A stretch of DNA of 64,000 bases from Rhodanobacter sp. (GCA_024711345.1 JANJTA010000013.1:1-64000), one strand, 5' to 3'. Numbered from the stretch's first letter, positions 7,671 through 17,006 are shown. Numbers and translations are program-made. The notes: generated by a model not told the origin, from the sequence alone.

Positions 7671-9800
7671 GTGGCCCGCAAGAAAGCCCTGACCCTGTAC
7701 CGCAACATCGGCATCATCGCGCACATCGACGCCGGCAAGACGACGACGACCGAGCGCGTGCTGTACTACACCGGGCGCAAGCACCAGATCGTGGACGTGC
7801 ACGACACCAAGGAAGGCAAGGGCTCCACCACCACCGACTACATGGAGCAGGAGCGCAAGCGCGGCATCACCATCCAGTCGGCGGCGGTCACCGCGGAGTG
7901 GAAGGGCCACCAGATCAACGTGATCGACACCCCCGGACACGTGGATTTCACCATCGAGGTGAACCGTTCGCTGCGCGTGCTCGACGGCGCCGTGGTGGTG
8001 TTCGACGGCGTCGCCGGGGTGGAGCCGCAGACCGAGACCAACTGGCGCCTGGCCGACCAGTACAAGGTGCCGCGGCTGTGCTACGTGAACAAGATGGATC
8101 GCATCGGCGCGAACTTCGCGCACTGCGTGCAGGGCATCCGCGAGCGCCTGGGCGCCCCCGCGCTGCTGTGCCAGGTGCCGCTGGGCAGCAGCGACGAATT
8201 CGTCGGCATGGCCGATCTGGTCGCCGGCTTCGGCTACATCTGGGCCTCCGACGACAAGGACGCCATGTGGGAAAGCGTGCCGCTGGAGCAGCTCGCGCAG
8301 CGCCTGCACTTCGCCTCGAACGCCGACAACGAGTGGATCGCGAAGCTGCCGAAGCTGCGCCAGGACCTGCTGGAAACCGCGCTGGCGCTGGACGACGACG
8401 CCTTCGAGCGCCTGCTCGACACCGGCAGCTTCGACCCGGCCGTGCTCAAGCGCTGCATCCGCCTGGGCACCGTCACCGGCGCGCTGGTGCCGGTGCTGTG
8501 CGGCTCCTCGTACAAGAACAAGGGCGTGCAGCAGTTGCTGGATGCCGTGGTCGATTACCTGCCCTACCCGGGAGAGACCGGCGGCATCGCGATGGTCGAC
8601 GAGGACGGCAACGTCGTCGGCGAACAGGCGGTGACCGACGACGCGCCGGCGCGCGCGCTGGCGTTCAAGGTGATCAACGACCAGTTCGGCACGCTGACCT
8701 TCTGCCGCATCTACTCGGGCGTGATCAAGAAGGGCGACACCCTGCTCAACGTGACCCGCGGCCGCAAGGAGCGCATCGGCCGCATCGTCGAAGTGCAGGC
8801 CGACGACACGAAGGAGATCGAGGAAGTGCGCGCCGGCGACATCTGCGCGTTCGTCTCGCTGAAGGACACCGAGACCGGCGATACGCTGGCCGACCCGGCG
8901 CACCCGGCGCTGCTCGAGCGCATGCGCTTCCCCGACCCGGTGATCAGCGTGTCGGTGGAGCCGAAGAACCGCAACGACGTCGACAAGCTCTCCAGCGCGC
9001 TCTACAAGATGGTCAAGGCCGACCCGTCGCTGCAGCTGGAGGTGGACCAGGAAACCGGCCAGACCGTGCTCAAGGGCATGGGCGAGCTGCACCTGGAGGT
9101 GACCATCGACCGCATGCGCACCGAGCTGGGCGTGGAAGCGAACATGGGCAAGCCGCGGGTCAGCTTCCGCGAGGCGTTCGGCAAGACCGTGGAGCACACC
9201 TACACGCACAAGAAGCAGACCGGCGGCTCCGGCCAGTTCGCCGAGGTGACGATCATCTTCGAGCCGGGTGCAGCAGGCTCGGGCGTGGTGTTCTCCGACG
9301 AGGTGGTCGGCGGCCGCGTGCCGCGCGAGTACATCCCGGCGGTGGAGCATGCGATCAAGGCCGAAGCGCAGGAAGGCCAGGTCGCCGGCTACGAGGTGGT
9401 CGACTTCACCGCGCGCCTGATCGACGGCAAGTACCACGACGTGGACTCCTCCGCGCTGGCGTTCGAGATCGCCGCCCGGCAATGCTTCCGCGAAGCGCAG
9501 AAACTTTCGAAACCGAAGCTGCTGGAGCCGATCATGCGGCTCGAGGTGGTGATGGAGGCGGAGTATCTGGGCGACGTCATCGGCGACATCAACCGCCGTC
9601 GCGGCACGGTCAGCGACCAGGGCCACAAGGGCAGCTCCGCCTTCGTGCAGGGCTTCGTGCCGCTGGCCGAGATGTTCGGCTACATCAACTTCCTGCGCTC
9701 GGCCACCCGCGGTCGCGGCACCTTCAGCATGGAGTTCGACCACTACCAGGAAGTGCCCGCCGGCATGGTGGAGAAGCTGATGGAGAAGGAAGCGAAATAG
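7671..9800 (+). CDS. fusA: Elongation factor G (extra copy, EF-G family)
   Basis: Ribosomal translocase GTPase of 709 residues, full length for EF-G. Visible motifs are the P-loop AHIDAGKTTTTE, switch I ending RGITIQSAA, DTPGHVDF, the G4 motif NKMDR, domain IV (SFREAFGKTVEHTY, KKQTGGSGQFAEV) and domain V (RRGTVSDQGHKG, PLAEMFGYINFLRSATRGRG). It begins with GTG. It is not in an rpsL-rpsG-tuf context, so it is probably a second EF-G beside the str-operon copy, which would lie outside this window. Whether it serves translocation or ribosome recycling cannot be told here. Confidence 0.93.
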   Translation: MARKKALTLYRNIGIIAHIDAGKTTTTERVLYYTGRKHQIVDVHDTKEGKGSTTTDYMEQERKRGITIQSAAVTAEWKGHQINVIDTPGHVDFTIEVNRSLRVLDGAVVVFDGVAGVEPQTETNWRLADQYKVPRLCYVNKMDRIGANFAHCVQGIRERLGAPALLCQVPLGSSDEFVGMADLVAGFGYIWASDDKDAMWESVPLEQLAQRLHFASNADNEWIAKLPKLRQDLLETALALDDDAFERLLDTGSFDPAVLKRCIRLGTVTGALVPVLCGSSYKNKGVQQLLDAVVDYLPYPGETGGIAMVDEDGNVVGEQAVTDDAPARALAFKVINDQFGTLTFCRIYSGVIKKGDTLLNVTRGRKERIGRIVEVQADDTKEIEEVRAGDICAFVSLKDTETGDTLADPAHPALLERMRFPDPVISVSVEPKNRNDVDKLSSALYKMVKADPSLQLEVDQETGQTVLKGMGELHLEVTIDRMRTELGVEANMGKPRVSFREAFGKTVEHTYTHKKQTGGSGQFAEVTIIFEPGAAGSGVVFSDEVVGGRVPREYIPAVEHAIKAEAQEGQVAGYEVVDFTARLIDGKYHDVDSSALAFEIAARQCFREAQKLSKPKLLEPIMRLEVVMEAEYLGDVIGDINRRRGTVSDQGHKGSSAFVQGFVPLAEMFGYINFLRSATRGRGTFSMEFDHYQEVPAGMVEKLMEKEAK

Positions 9801-9918
9801 CGGCGCACGGCGTCGCGATGCTGCATTGCAGCGGCTGACGCCCTACTCCTTCGAACATGTATGCAGGAAAAATGGGGCCGCGCACGTCGGCAAAGCCCGG
9901 CAGTAGCATAGGCCGGCC

Positions 9919-9962
9919 GCGGAGTCGCCTCCGCTGGCACCCGAGTGCCGGGTGGGGCACTC
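9919..9962 (+). promoter_or_regulatory. Leader with mutually exclusive hairpins before the TonB receptor
   Basis: Three inverted repeats are packed just upstream of the receptor start: GCGGAG/CTCCGC (9919-9934), GGCAC/GTGCC (9936-9949) and GAGTGCC/GGCACTC (9943-9962). The last two share the middle segment, so only one can form at a time. The function is unknown; it could modulate translation of the receptor. Confidence 0.4.
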
Positions 9963-9982
9963 GCCATTCCATTGAGGACGCC

Positions 9983-12913
9983 ATGAGCTCTTTCCGCATG
10001 TCGCAGGCGCCGCGTGCGCCGTTCGCCCGTTTCCGTCTGCGGCCGCTGGCCGCCTCCTGCGCAGCCGCGCTGCTTGGCCTGGCGCTGAGCGCTGCGGCTT
10101 CGGCCCAGCAGGCGCAACCGCAGCCGCCGCCGCAGCCGACCGACCAGCAGACGGCGCCGGCCACGCCGGACAGCAAGGCCGCCGAGAAGAAGAACAAGAA
10201 ATCCGAGAACGCGGTCAGCAACCTTGACGCAGTCATCGTCACCGGCATCCGCGCCAGCATCGAGAATTCGCTGAAGGCCAAGCAGAACTCCGACAACATC
10301 ATCGAGGCGATCTCAGCCGAGGACATCGGCAAGCTGCCGGACGCGAGCATCGCCGAAAGCCTGTCGCGCGTGCCGGGCCTGGCCACCCAGCGCCTGAACG
10401 GCCGCGCCAACATGATCTCGATCCGCGGCCTGGACCCCGGCTTTGCCGGCACCACGCTGAACGGGCGCGAGCAGGCCACCATCGGCGAGAATCGCGGCGT
10501 CGAGTACGACCAGTACCCGTCCGAGCTGATCAGCGGCGTGGCGATCTACAAGACGCCCGACGCCAGCCTGATCGGCCAGGGCCTGTCCGGCACCGTCGAC
10601 CTGCACACCATCCACCCGCTGGACCTGCCCGGCCCCGCCTTCGCGGTCAACCTGCGCGGCGAGCACACCACCAACGGCAAGCTCAACCCGGGCAGTGGCG
10701 TGGGCGACATGGGCCACCGCGCCAGCATTTCCTACATCAACCAGTTCTTCGACCACACCCTGGGCCTGGCCGTGGGCTTCGCCCACCTCGACTCGCCGAT
10801 CCAGGAAAAGCAGTACCAGGCCTGGTGGTGGAGCATGAACAACGGCCCGGGCAGCGCCGAGGACAACTGGGGCGCGCCGCACACGCCCGGCATGCCCGAC
10901 GGCGTGATCTCGCAGGAAGGCATGCAGTTGCGCGCGCAGTCGCTGAACCAGAAGCGCAGCGGCCTGATGACCGTGCTGGAGTGGGCGCCGGGCGACCACT
11001 ACCACTCCACGCTCGACCTGTACCACTCCATCTTCGGCGAGAAGAAGTTCACCAACGGCGCGCAGTGGTCGAGCAGCCCGTGGGACAACGTCAGCTACTC
11101 CAACGTCGGCGTCACGCCGGCGCAGCCCTACCCGATCGTCACCTCCGGCACCATCGAGGGCATCGCGCCGATCCTGCAGAACCAGTACACCAAGGAACAC
11201 GACAAGCTGTTCTCCGCCGGCTGGAACAACCAGTACGACTTCGACAACGGCTGGACCGCCACCGCCGACCTGTCGTACTCCAGTGCGAAGAAGAAGCTGC
11301 ATGACGCCTACCTGTTCACCGGCCTGGCCGGCGGTGCGTTCACCAGCGTCGACTTCCGCACCCCGGCCGGCAACGGCTACCCGTGGTTCTCGCCGGCGGT
11401 GAACCTGGCCGACCCGTCGCTGGTGGTGTTCACCGACCCGGACGGCTACGGCTACAACGGCCGCCAGGAATTCGACCGCCAGAAGGACACCATCAAGGCG
11501 GTGCGCCTGGAAGTGAGCCACCCGCTGGGCTGGATCTTCAGCAGCATGAACCTGGGCGTGAACTACTCCGACCGCACCAAGACCAAGCAAGCCGACGTGC
11601 AGTTCGCCTGGTTGAACGGCAACGGTTCCACCCAGGGCACCTACGACAACCACTTCAGCGCACCGGTGAACCCCGGCTTCCTGTGGGCGCCGACCACGCT
11701 CGGCTACGGCGGCATCCCGGGCGCGCTCAGCTACGACGTGCTGGGCGCGCTGGCGAACCAGTTCTATCTGACCGAGCGCAACGGCCAGGGCGACTGGAGC
11801 CGCAACTACACGGTGGAAGAGAAGGTCCCGGTGGCCTACGCCAAGTTCAACATCGAGACCACGCTGGGCAGCGTGCCGCTGACCGGCAACGTGGGCGTGC
11901 AGTTCGTGCGCACCGACCAGTCCTCCACCGCGCTGCAGACCAACGGCGACACCCTGGTCGGCAGCATCAACGACGGCGCGAAGTACAACAACGTGCTGCC
12001 CAGCCTGAACCTGGTGGCGCATCTCACCGACCGCCAATACCTGCGCTTCGGCCTGGCGAAGACCATGGCGCGCGGGCGCATCGACGACGAGAAGGTGGCC
12101 ACCTCGGCCGGCCTGTCGAAGGTGCAGGACGGCCCCGCCGCCGGCCAGGTGCTGTGGTCCGGCAGCGGCGGCAACCCGAAGCTGAAGCCGTACGTGGCGG
12201 TGGGTACCGACCTGTCGTACGAGTTCTATTTCGGCAAGTCCAGCTACTTCGCCGCCGCGGCGTTCAACAAGAACCTGCTGAACTACATCTACAACCAGAC
12301 CACGCTGGATTACGACTTCTCGCACTACACCAACAACGACCCCACGCTCACCCCGAGCAGCAACATCGGCTCGTTCACCCGGCCGGCAAACGGCACCGGC
12401 GGCAAGATGCAGGGCCTGGAGCTGTCCGGTGCGCTGGAAGGCGGGTTGCTGGCCGATGCGCTGGACGGCTTCGGCGTGCAGGCCAACTTCTCGCTGACCA
12501 ACAGCAACATTCCGAAGAACTCGATCTCGTCGATCCCCGGCGGTCCCTCGACCTTGCCCGGCCTGTCGCGCAAGGTCGCCAACCTGGCGCTGTACTACGA
12601 GAAGTACGGCTGGTCGGTGCGCGTGGCCGAACGCTACCGCTCGTCCTTCACCGGCGAGGCGGTGGCACTGTTCGACCAGCTCGGCTACACCAAGATCCTG
12701 GCCAACCGGCAGACCGACCTGCAACTCGGCTATGCGTTCTCCGAGGGCAGCCTGAACGGCCTGTCGCTGCTGCTGCAGGTCAGCAACCTCAGCAACACGG
12801 CGGACAAGAGCGTGCAGATCTCCGGCCTGCCCAACGGCGTGCAGGTAACGCGCCCGCTGGAGTACGACACCTGGGGCCGCACGGTGATGCTCGGAGTGAA
12901 CTACAAGCTGTAG
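9983..12913 (+). CDS. TonB-dependent receptor (Xanthomonas/Caulobacter type)
   Basis: Outer-membrane gated channel for an unidentified ligand, energised by TonB-ExbBD. The 976-residue product has an Ala-rich signal peptide ending near ASAQQ, a Gln/Pro-rich linker, then the plug domain (VIVTGIRASIENSLKAK, DIGKLPDASIAESLSRVPG, ISIRGLDPGF), which matches the Xanth-Caul TonB receptor subfamily. A long beta-barrel domain with aromatic-rich alternating strands follows. The last residue is Leu in GVNYKL rather than the usual Phe. This subfamily often takes up carbohydrates, but no neighbouring sugar genes support a choice here. The start at 9983 is chosen because the signal peptide follows directly and GAGG lies before it. 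A TonB-like energiser is encoded at 46825-47853. Confidence 0.9.
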   Translation: MSSFRMSQAPRAPFARFRLRPLAASCAAALLGLALSAAASAQQAQPQPPPQPTDQQTAPATPDSKAAEKKNKKSENAVSNLDAVIVTGIRASIENSLKAKQNSDNIIEAISAEDIGKLPDASIAESLSRVPGLATQRLNGRANMISIRGLDPGFAGTTLNGREQATIGENRGVEYDQYPSELISGVAIYKTPDASLIGQGLSGTVDLHTIHPLDLPGPAFAVNLRGEHTTNGKLNPGSGVGDMGHRASISYINQFFDHTLGLAVGFAHLDSPIQEKQYQAWWWSMNNGPGSAEDNWGAPHTPGMPDGVISQEGMQLRAQSLNQKRSGLMTVLEWAPGDHYHSTLDLYHSIFGEKKFTNGAQWSSSPWDNVSYSNVGVTPAQPYPIVTSGTIEGIAPILQNQYTKEHDKLFSAGWNNQYDFDNGWTATADLSYSSAKKKLHDAYLFTGLAGGAFTSVDFRTPAGNGYPWFSPAVNLADPSLVVFTDPDGYGYNGRQEFDRQKDTIKAVRLEVSHPLGWIFSSMNLGVNYSDRTKTKQADVQFAWLNGNGSTQGTYDNHFSAPVNPGFLWAPTTLGYGGIPGALSYDVLGALANQFYLTERNGQGDWSRNYTVEEKVPVAYAKFNIETTLGSVPLTGNVGVQFVRTDQSSTALQTNGDTLVGSINDGAKYNNVLPSLNLVAHLTDRQYLRFGLAKTMARGRIDDEKVATSAGLSKVQDGPAAGQVLWSGSGGNPKLKPYVAVGTDLSYEFYFGKSSYFAAAAFNKNLLNYIYNQTTLDYDFSHYTNNDPTLTPSSNIGSFTRPANGTGGKMQGLELSGALEGGLLADALDGFGVQANFSLTNSNIPKNSISSIPGGPSTLPGLSRKVANLALYYEKYGWSVRVAERYRSSFTGEAVALFDQLGYTKILANRQTDLQLGYAFSEGSLNGLSLLLQVSNLSNTADKSVQISGLPNGVQVTRPLEYDTWGRTVMLGVNYKL

Positions 12914-12941
12914 GCCATCCGGCAACACGGCAGGAACATGG

Positions 12942-12968
12942 AACCCGGGGAGCGATCCCCGGGTTTTT
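12942..12968 (+). terminator. Rho-independent terminator of the TonB receptor gene
   Basis: A 10-bp GC-rich stem (AACCCGGGGA at 12942-12951 with its complement at 12956-12965) is followed by a run of T. It lies 29 bp after the receptor stop and just before the convergent mntP end. Confidence 0.85.
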
Positions 12969-12980
12969 CATGCGCGTCCG

Positions 12981-13547
12981 TCAGGCGGAAAGATGCTCGT
13001 ACAGGATCACCGTGCCCACCCCGACCAGGATGACGCCACCGATGATCTCCGCACGCCGGCCGACCATCGCGCTCAGCACGTGGCCGAGCATGATGCCCAG
13101 CGTGACCATGCCGAAGGTGCACAGGCCGATCACCAGCGCCACCACCGCGATCGGCGTATCGACGAAGGCCAGCCCCACGCCCACCGCCAGCGCGTCGATG
13201 CTGGTGGACAGGCCGGTGATGGCAAGCCCGACGAGGCCGTGCTGTTTCTTCTCGTCCACCGGCTCGCCCGAGTCCGGCTGCAGGCCGGCCCACACCATGT
13301 GCAGACCCAGCACCAGCAACAGGCCGAACGCGATCCAGTGGTCCCACGCCTCGATGTAGCGCGCGGCGCCCTTGCCCAGCAGCCAGCCGAGCACCGGGGT
13401 GATCGCCTCGATCACGCCGAAGATCAGTCCGGCGCGCATGGCCTGGGACAGCCGCGGGCGCGTCATGGCCGCGCCCTTGCCGATCGCCGCGGCAAACGCG
13501 TCGGTGGACATGGCGAAGCCGAGCAGCAGGATGGAAACGGGATTCAT
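12981..13547 (-). CDS. mntP: Manganese efflux pump MntP
   Basis: Exports Mn2+ across the inner membrane. The 188-residue, six-helix product has the family's two internally related halves, with acidic motifs in [13 protein letters not shown] (residues ~14-26) and [15 protein letters not shown]. Length matches E. coli MntP (188). Its long leader carries a yybP-ykoY element (13611-13720), the known manganese-sensing riboswitch of mntP genes, which strongly supports the call. Convergent with the TonB receptor gene. Confidence 0.95.
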   Translation of the reverse strand: MNPVSILLLGFAMSTDAFAAAIGKGAAMTRPRLSQAMRAGLIFGVIEAITPVLGWLLGKGAARYIEAWDHWIAFGLLLVLGLHMVWAGLQPDSGEPVDEKKQHGLVGLAITGLSTSIDALAVGVGLAFVDTPIAVVALVIGLCTFGMVTLGIMLGHVLSAMVGRRAEIIGGVILVGVGTVILYEHLSA

Positions 13548-13610
13548 GGGTTGCCAATCGGTCGGGCCAGGCGCAACGGCGCGACGGCGCGCCCAACCGT
13601 CGTGGCGCCG

Positions 13611-13720
13611 TCAGCCGTTGGTCTCGCCAACCAGGATCGGTGTCTTCGCCACGGCCGCTCGGGCCGAGTATGTTGACGAAGACGCCCCGTGCGAACGAGG
13701 CAGGCTACTCCCCAAGGGAT
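13611..13720 (-). promoter_or_regulatory. yybP-ykoY manganese riboswitch upstream of mntP
   Basis: Read on the minus strand, the leader contains UUGGGGAGUAGCCUG (from about 13715), then GUCAACAUACUCGG, and later GGCGAGACC followed by an inverted repeat (GUUGG/CCAAC) near 13616-13633. The GGGGAGUAG and CAACAU-type blocks are the hallmark of the yybP-ykoY class, known to bind Mn2+ and to activate mntP. About 60 bases separate it from the mntP start. Confidence 0.85.
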
Positions 13721-13854
13721 GTCGCGCCGGCGGCAGCACCGCCAGCGCGCCGGCAAGCTTAGCACGGCGGCGCAGGCACCCGGGCGGCAGATGCAAGCGC
13801 GCGGGCCGCCGCGCATACTCGGGCTTCGTTGCATCCACTCACAGGGGATCTCGC

Positions 13855-15252
13855 ATGAAAGCACCACGAGCACTCGGGCCTGCCGCCGCGGCCACGCTGG
13901 TCTTCTGCGCCGGCATCGGCATGGCCCGCGCCGGCACCACCGCCGCGGCCCTGCCCGAAACCATGGCCATGCTGAAGCACGCCATCAGCATCCCCACGGT
14001 CGAAGGGCAGCGCCAGGTGCCGGTACTGGCCGCCTATCTCGCGGACAAGCTCAAGGCCGCCGGCTTCCCCGCCGGCGACGTGGAGATCATCCCGGTGGGC
14101 GATACCGCCGCGCTGGTCGCGCGCTACCGCGGCACCGGTGAAGGCAAGCCGATCCTGCTGTCCGGGCACATGGACGTGGTGGCGGCGAAACGCCAGGACT
14201 GGACCCGTGACCCATTCACCCTGGTCGAGGAGCACGGCTATCTCTACGGCCGCGGCACCGCCGACATGAAGACCGCGGTGGTGGTGCTGGTGGAGACGCT
14301 GATCCGGCTCAAGCGCGAAGGCTTCCAGCCGCGCCGCGACCTGATCCTGCTGTTGTCCGGCGACGAAGAGACCGCGATGGCCTCGACCCGCGAGCTGGCC
14401 AGGCGCTATCACGACGCCGAGTTCCTGCTCAACGCCGACGCCGGCGGTGGCACCTTGAATCCGCAGACCGGCAAGCCGGCGCTGTACCAGATCCAGGCCG
14501 CCGAGAAGACCTACGCGGACTTCCGCATCGCCCTGACCTCGCCCGGCGGCCATTCCAGCGAACCGACCGCCGACAACGCGATCTACCGCCTGGCGCGCCT
14601 CATCGATCGCGTCGCCGCCTACCAATTCCCGCCCCGGAGCAACGAGATCACGCGCGCCTCGCTGCGTGCGCTCGGTGCCCATACGCCCGGGCCGCTCGGC
14701 GCGGCGATGACGCAGTTCGCCGCCCACCCCGACGACGCCGCGGCAGCAGCCACCATCTCCGCCGACCCCGCCTACGTCGGCCAGATCCGCACCACCTGCG
14801 TGGCCACCATGCTCAATGGCGGCCACGCGCTCAACGCGCTGCCGCAGAGCGCCAGCTTCAACGTCAACTGCCGCATCTTCCCCGGCACCTCGGTCGACAG
14901 CGTGCGCGACACCCTGGTCAAGGTAATCGACGACCAGTCCGCCACCGTCACCGTGCTGCCGCCCACGCCGGTAGCCAGCCCCGCCTCGCCGCTGCGCCCG
15001 GACGTGATCGCCGCCGTCACCGCCGCCGTGCACGCCCGCTTCCCCGGTGTGGAAGTGGTGCCGAGCATGTCCGCCGGCGCCTCCGACAGCATGCACTTCC
15101 GCAACGCCGGCGTGCCCAGCTACGGCATCGATGCCGCCTTCACCAAACCCGACGACAGCTTCGCCCACGGCCTCAACGAAAAGCTGCCGGCTTCGGAAGT
15201 CGAAGCCGGGTTGGAGTTCTGGCATCGGGTGTTGGTGCAGTTGGCGAAGTGA
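13855..15252 (+). CDS. Secreted M20/M25/M40 family zinc peptidase
   Basis: Exported metallo-exopeptidase or aminoacylase of the M20 clan. The 465-residue product has a signal peptide (residues 1-26, ending near MARAGT). The two-zinc site can be followed: GHMDVV (His), GRGTADMK (Asp), GDEET (catalytic and ligand Glu), LNADAGG (Asp) and a late His in DSFAHGLNE. The dimerisation domain (TSPGGHSSEPTADNAIYRL) is present. Substrate is unknown. Next to the Mn exporter on the opposite strand; the ATG is chosen because the signal peptide begins there. Confidence 0.9.
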   Translation: MKAPRALGPAAAATLVFCAGIGMARAGTTAAALPETMAMLKHAISIPTVEGQRQVPVLAAYLADKLKAAGFPAGDVEIIPVGDTAALVARYRGTGEGKPILLSGHMDVVAAKRQDWTRDPFTLVEEHGYLYGRGTADMKTAVVVLVETLIRLKREGFQPRRDLILLLSGDEETAMASTRELARRYHDAEFLLNADAGGGTLNPQTGKPALYQIQAAEKTYADFRIALTSPGGHSSEPTADNAIYRLARLIDRVAAYQFPPRSNEITRASLRALGAHTPGPLGAAMTQFAAHPDDAAAAATISADPAYVGQIRTTCVATMLNGGHALNALPQSASFNVNCRIFPGTSVDSVRDTLVKVIDDQSATVTVLPPTPVASPASPLRPDVIAAVTAAVHARFPGVEVVPSMSAGASDSMHFRNAGVPSYGIDAAFTKPDDSFAHGLNEKLPASEVEAGLEFWHRVLVQLAK

Positions 15253-15320
15253 TGTACCTGGCGGAGCTGGCGTAATGTCGGCTCCGCCTTCGGGCCATCT
15301 CAACCTGACCCCGTTTCGCG

Positions 15321-15785
15321 ATGAAAAAGTTAGTCATCGGTATCGCATCCCAACAAGCCATCCGCGCCCGCGCACTGGCCATTTCGCGCGGCGACCATCA
15401 GCCACGCCCCAACGAGCCGAAGATCTGGTTCACCTCCATGCGCTTGCTGGCCGAAGTGCTGTCCGACGACAACCGCGCGTTGCTGCGTGTGATCAGGGAG
15501 CAGAAGCCCGCGTCACTGAGCCAGCTTGCGGAGTTCACCGGGCGCGCACCCAGCAATCTTTCGCGCACGCTCAAGACGATGGAACGCTACGGACTGGTCG
15601 AGATGCGCCGCACGTTGCGCAACGTGCAGCCCGTCGCCACCGCCAGCGAATTTGTGATTCGGGCGGCGCAGCAAACGTACGAAAGCTCTTGCTTTCCGAG
15701 CCAACAAACAATCAAGCTTCCGCAAAAGGTGCCCGCAAAAAAAGGCGGTAACGTCGGAAATTGTCCCTGTCGAATTTGTCCCTGA
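15321..15785 (+). CDS. TumA-like winged-helix antitoxin/transcriptional regulator, orphan
   Basis: A 154-residue DNA-binding protein. Residues 1-110 (KKLVIGIASQQAIRARALAI, then PKIWFTSMRLLAEVLSDDNRALL and a helix-turn-helix segment LSQLAEFTGRAPSNLSRTLK) resemble the HVO_A0114/TumA regulators usually encoded right after a TumE-type (DUF6516) toxin. No toxin gene precedes it here: only 68 bp separate it from the M20 peptidase stop. The last ~35 residues (from about QQTYESS) are Lys/Cys-rich and unlike the family, and may be read-through into degenerate sequence. It begins the AT-richer islet that also holds the ImmA/IrrE and DUF4411 genes. Confidence 0.7.
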   Translation: MKKLVIGIASQQAIRARALAISRGDHQPRPNEPKIWFTSMRLLAEVLSDDNRALLRVIREQKPASLSQLAEFTGRAPSNLSRTLKTMERYGLVEMRRTLRNVQPVATASEFVIRAAQQTYESSCFPSQQTIKLPQKVPAKKGGNVGNCPCRICP

Positions 15786-15798
15786 CAATTTGTCCCCG
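15758..15798. repeat. Three direct repeats of AATTTGTCCCTG
   Basis: Near-identical 12-mers at 15758-15769 (AAATTGTCCCTG), 15773-15784 and 15787-15798 are spaced 15 and 14 bp apart. They overlap the end of the TumA-like gene and precede the HTH-ImmA/IrrE start by 53 bp. The spacing suggests an operator array for one of the two DNA-binding proteins; no factor is known. Confidence 0.55.
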
Positions 15799-15851
15799 AA
15801 ACATTTTTTTCAACATCCTCGTCTCCATAGAACGGGGCGAAGGTCGCTGAT

Positions 15852-17006
15852 ATGGCCGATATAAAGGACGGACTACCGATCACTCCTGCTGTAGTGCAGT
15901 GGGCGCGAGAACGTGCCGGCTATTCGATAGACGATGCCGTCCGTCGCTTCAAGAAGATCGCTACCTGGGAAGCAGGGGAGGCGCTGCCGAGCTACGCGCA
16001 GGTGGAACAGATGGCCGAGCGGTTCAAGATCCCAGTGGCCGTCTTCTTCTTTCCGAAGCCGCCCCAGGTGCCGCCGATTGAGCAGTCTTTCCGCACGCTC
16101 ACAGCGGAGGACTTCGCCGCCATTCCGCGCACGGTACGCTTCTTCCTGCGCCGTGGTCAGGCAATGCAGCTCAACCTGACCGAGCTGAATGACTCGAAGA
16201 ATCCTGCAGGCCGCGTGATCTCCGCCGACCTGAAGTTCTCCCCAGACGCTTCCCTCGACAAGATCGCCGCCAAAGTGCGTGCCTATCTTGGCGTAAGCAT
16301 TGAAGAGCAAGCGAGCTGGAAAAGCGTCGAGAAGGCACTAGAGAATTGGCGCGAGGTATTCGCGGCGAAGGCCGGCGTGTACGTCTTTAAAGACGCCTTC
16401 CGCGCACCTAACTATTTCGGCTTCTGTCTGTATGACGACGAGTTCCCAGTTATCTACATCAACAATAGCTCGGCTAAGACGCGTCAAATTTTTACGCTTT
16501 TCCACGAGCTTGGACACCTGCTGTTCCACACGAGCGGCATTGACCTGTCCGATGACCATTTCATCGACCACCTAGGCAATGCCGAGCAGAAGATCGAGAT
16601 CATCTGCAATGGTCTGGCCGCGCGTGTCCTGGTGCCCGACGACGTATTGGACAAGATGCTCGAAGGCACCAGGATCGGAAGGCCGCTTGCCACGCAGTTC
16701 GCCGGCTATTTCAACGTGAGCCGCGAGGTGATCTATCGGAAGTTCCTGGACCGCGGATTAATCGACGCCGACGAGTACGGAGCGGCTGCGAAGGAATGGG
16801 CCGCGCAGATGAAACCCAAGGACGCCGAGTCATCGGGCAACTACTACAACAGCCAGCACGCTTACCTAGGCCAACGCTACATCGACTTGGCTTTTACGAG
16901 GTACTACCAGCGCCGCTTTGACCGCGGCCAGCTCGCCGAGTATTTGAACCTCAAGCCGAAGAGCTTGCCGACCTTCGCAGAGAAATTCGCAGGGGGAGGC
17001 CTCTAA
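15852..17006 (+). CDS. HTH domain - ImmA/IrrE metallopeptidase fusion
   Basis: A 384-residue protein with an N-terminal XRE-like helical region (about 8-70, ending FFFPKPP, typical of this fusion) and an ImmA/IrrE zinc-protease domain (COG2856). The zinc motif HELGH is at residues 218-222 (FTLFHELGHLLFHTSGID), and the third ligand is probably the Glu in NAEQKIEIICNGLAA. Such proteins regulate mobile elements or stress loci by cleaving repressors, and are known as antitoxin-like partners in toxin-antitoxin modules. Its TAA stop overlaps the ATG of the DUF4411 gene (TAATG), so the two are translationally coupled. Base composition is AT-richer than the surroundings, suggesting transfer. Confidence 0.88.
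   Translation: MADIKDGLPITPAVVQWARERAGYSIDDAVRRFKKIATWEAGEALPSYAQVEQMAERFKIPVAVFFFPKPPQVPPIEQSFRTLTAEDFAAIPRTVRFFLRRGQAMQLNLTELNDSKNPAGRVISADLKFSPDASLDKIAAKVRAYLGVSIEEQASWKSVEKALENWREVFAAKAGVYVFKDAFRAPNYFGFCLYDDEFPVIYINNSSAKTRQIFTLFHELGHLLFHTSGIDLSDDHFIDHLGNAEQKIEIICNGLAARVLVPDDVLDKMLEGTRIGRPLATQFAGYFNVSREVIYRKFLDRGLIDADEYGAAAKEWAAQMKPKDAESSGNYYNSQHAYLGQRYIDLAFTRYYQRRFDRGQLAEYLNLKPKSLPTFAEKFAGGGL

Noticed and set aside
6810..9743. Very long minus-strand open frame (977 codons) antisense to the EF-G gene
   Set aside because: A GC-rich shadow frame; the plus strand holds a complete EF-G and the antisense product has no family features.
10313..12928. Long minus-strand open frame (871 codons) antisense to the TonB receptor
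   Set aside because: Shadow of the receptor reading frame; composition is Val/Ala/Gly/Arg-rich with no motifs.
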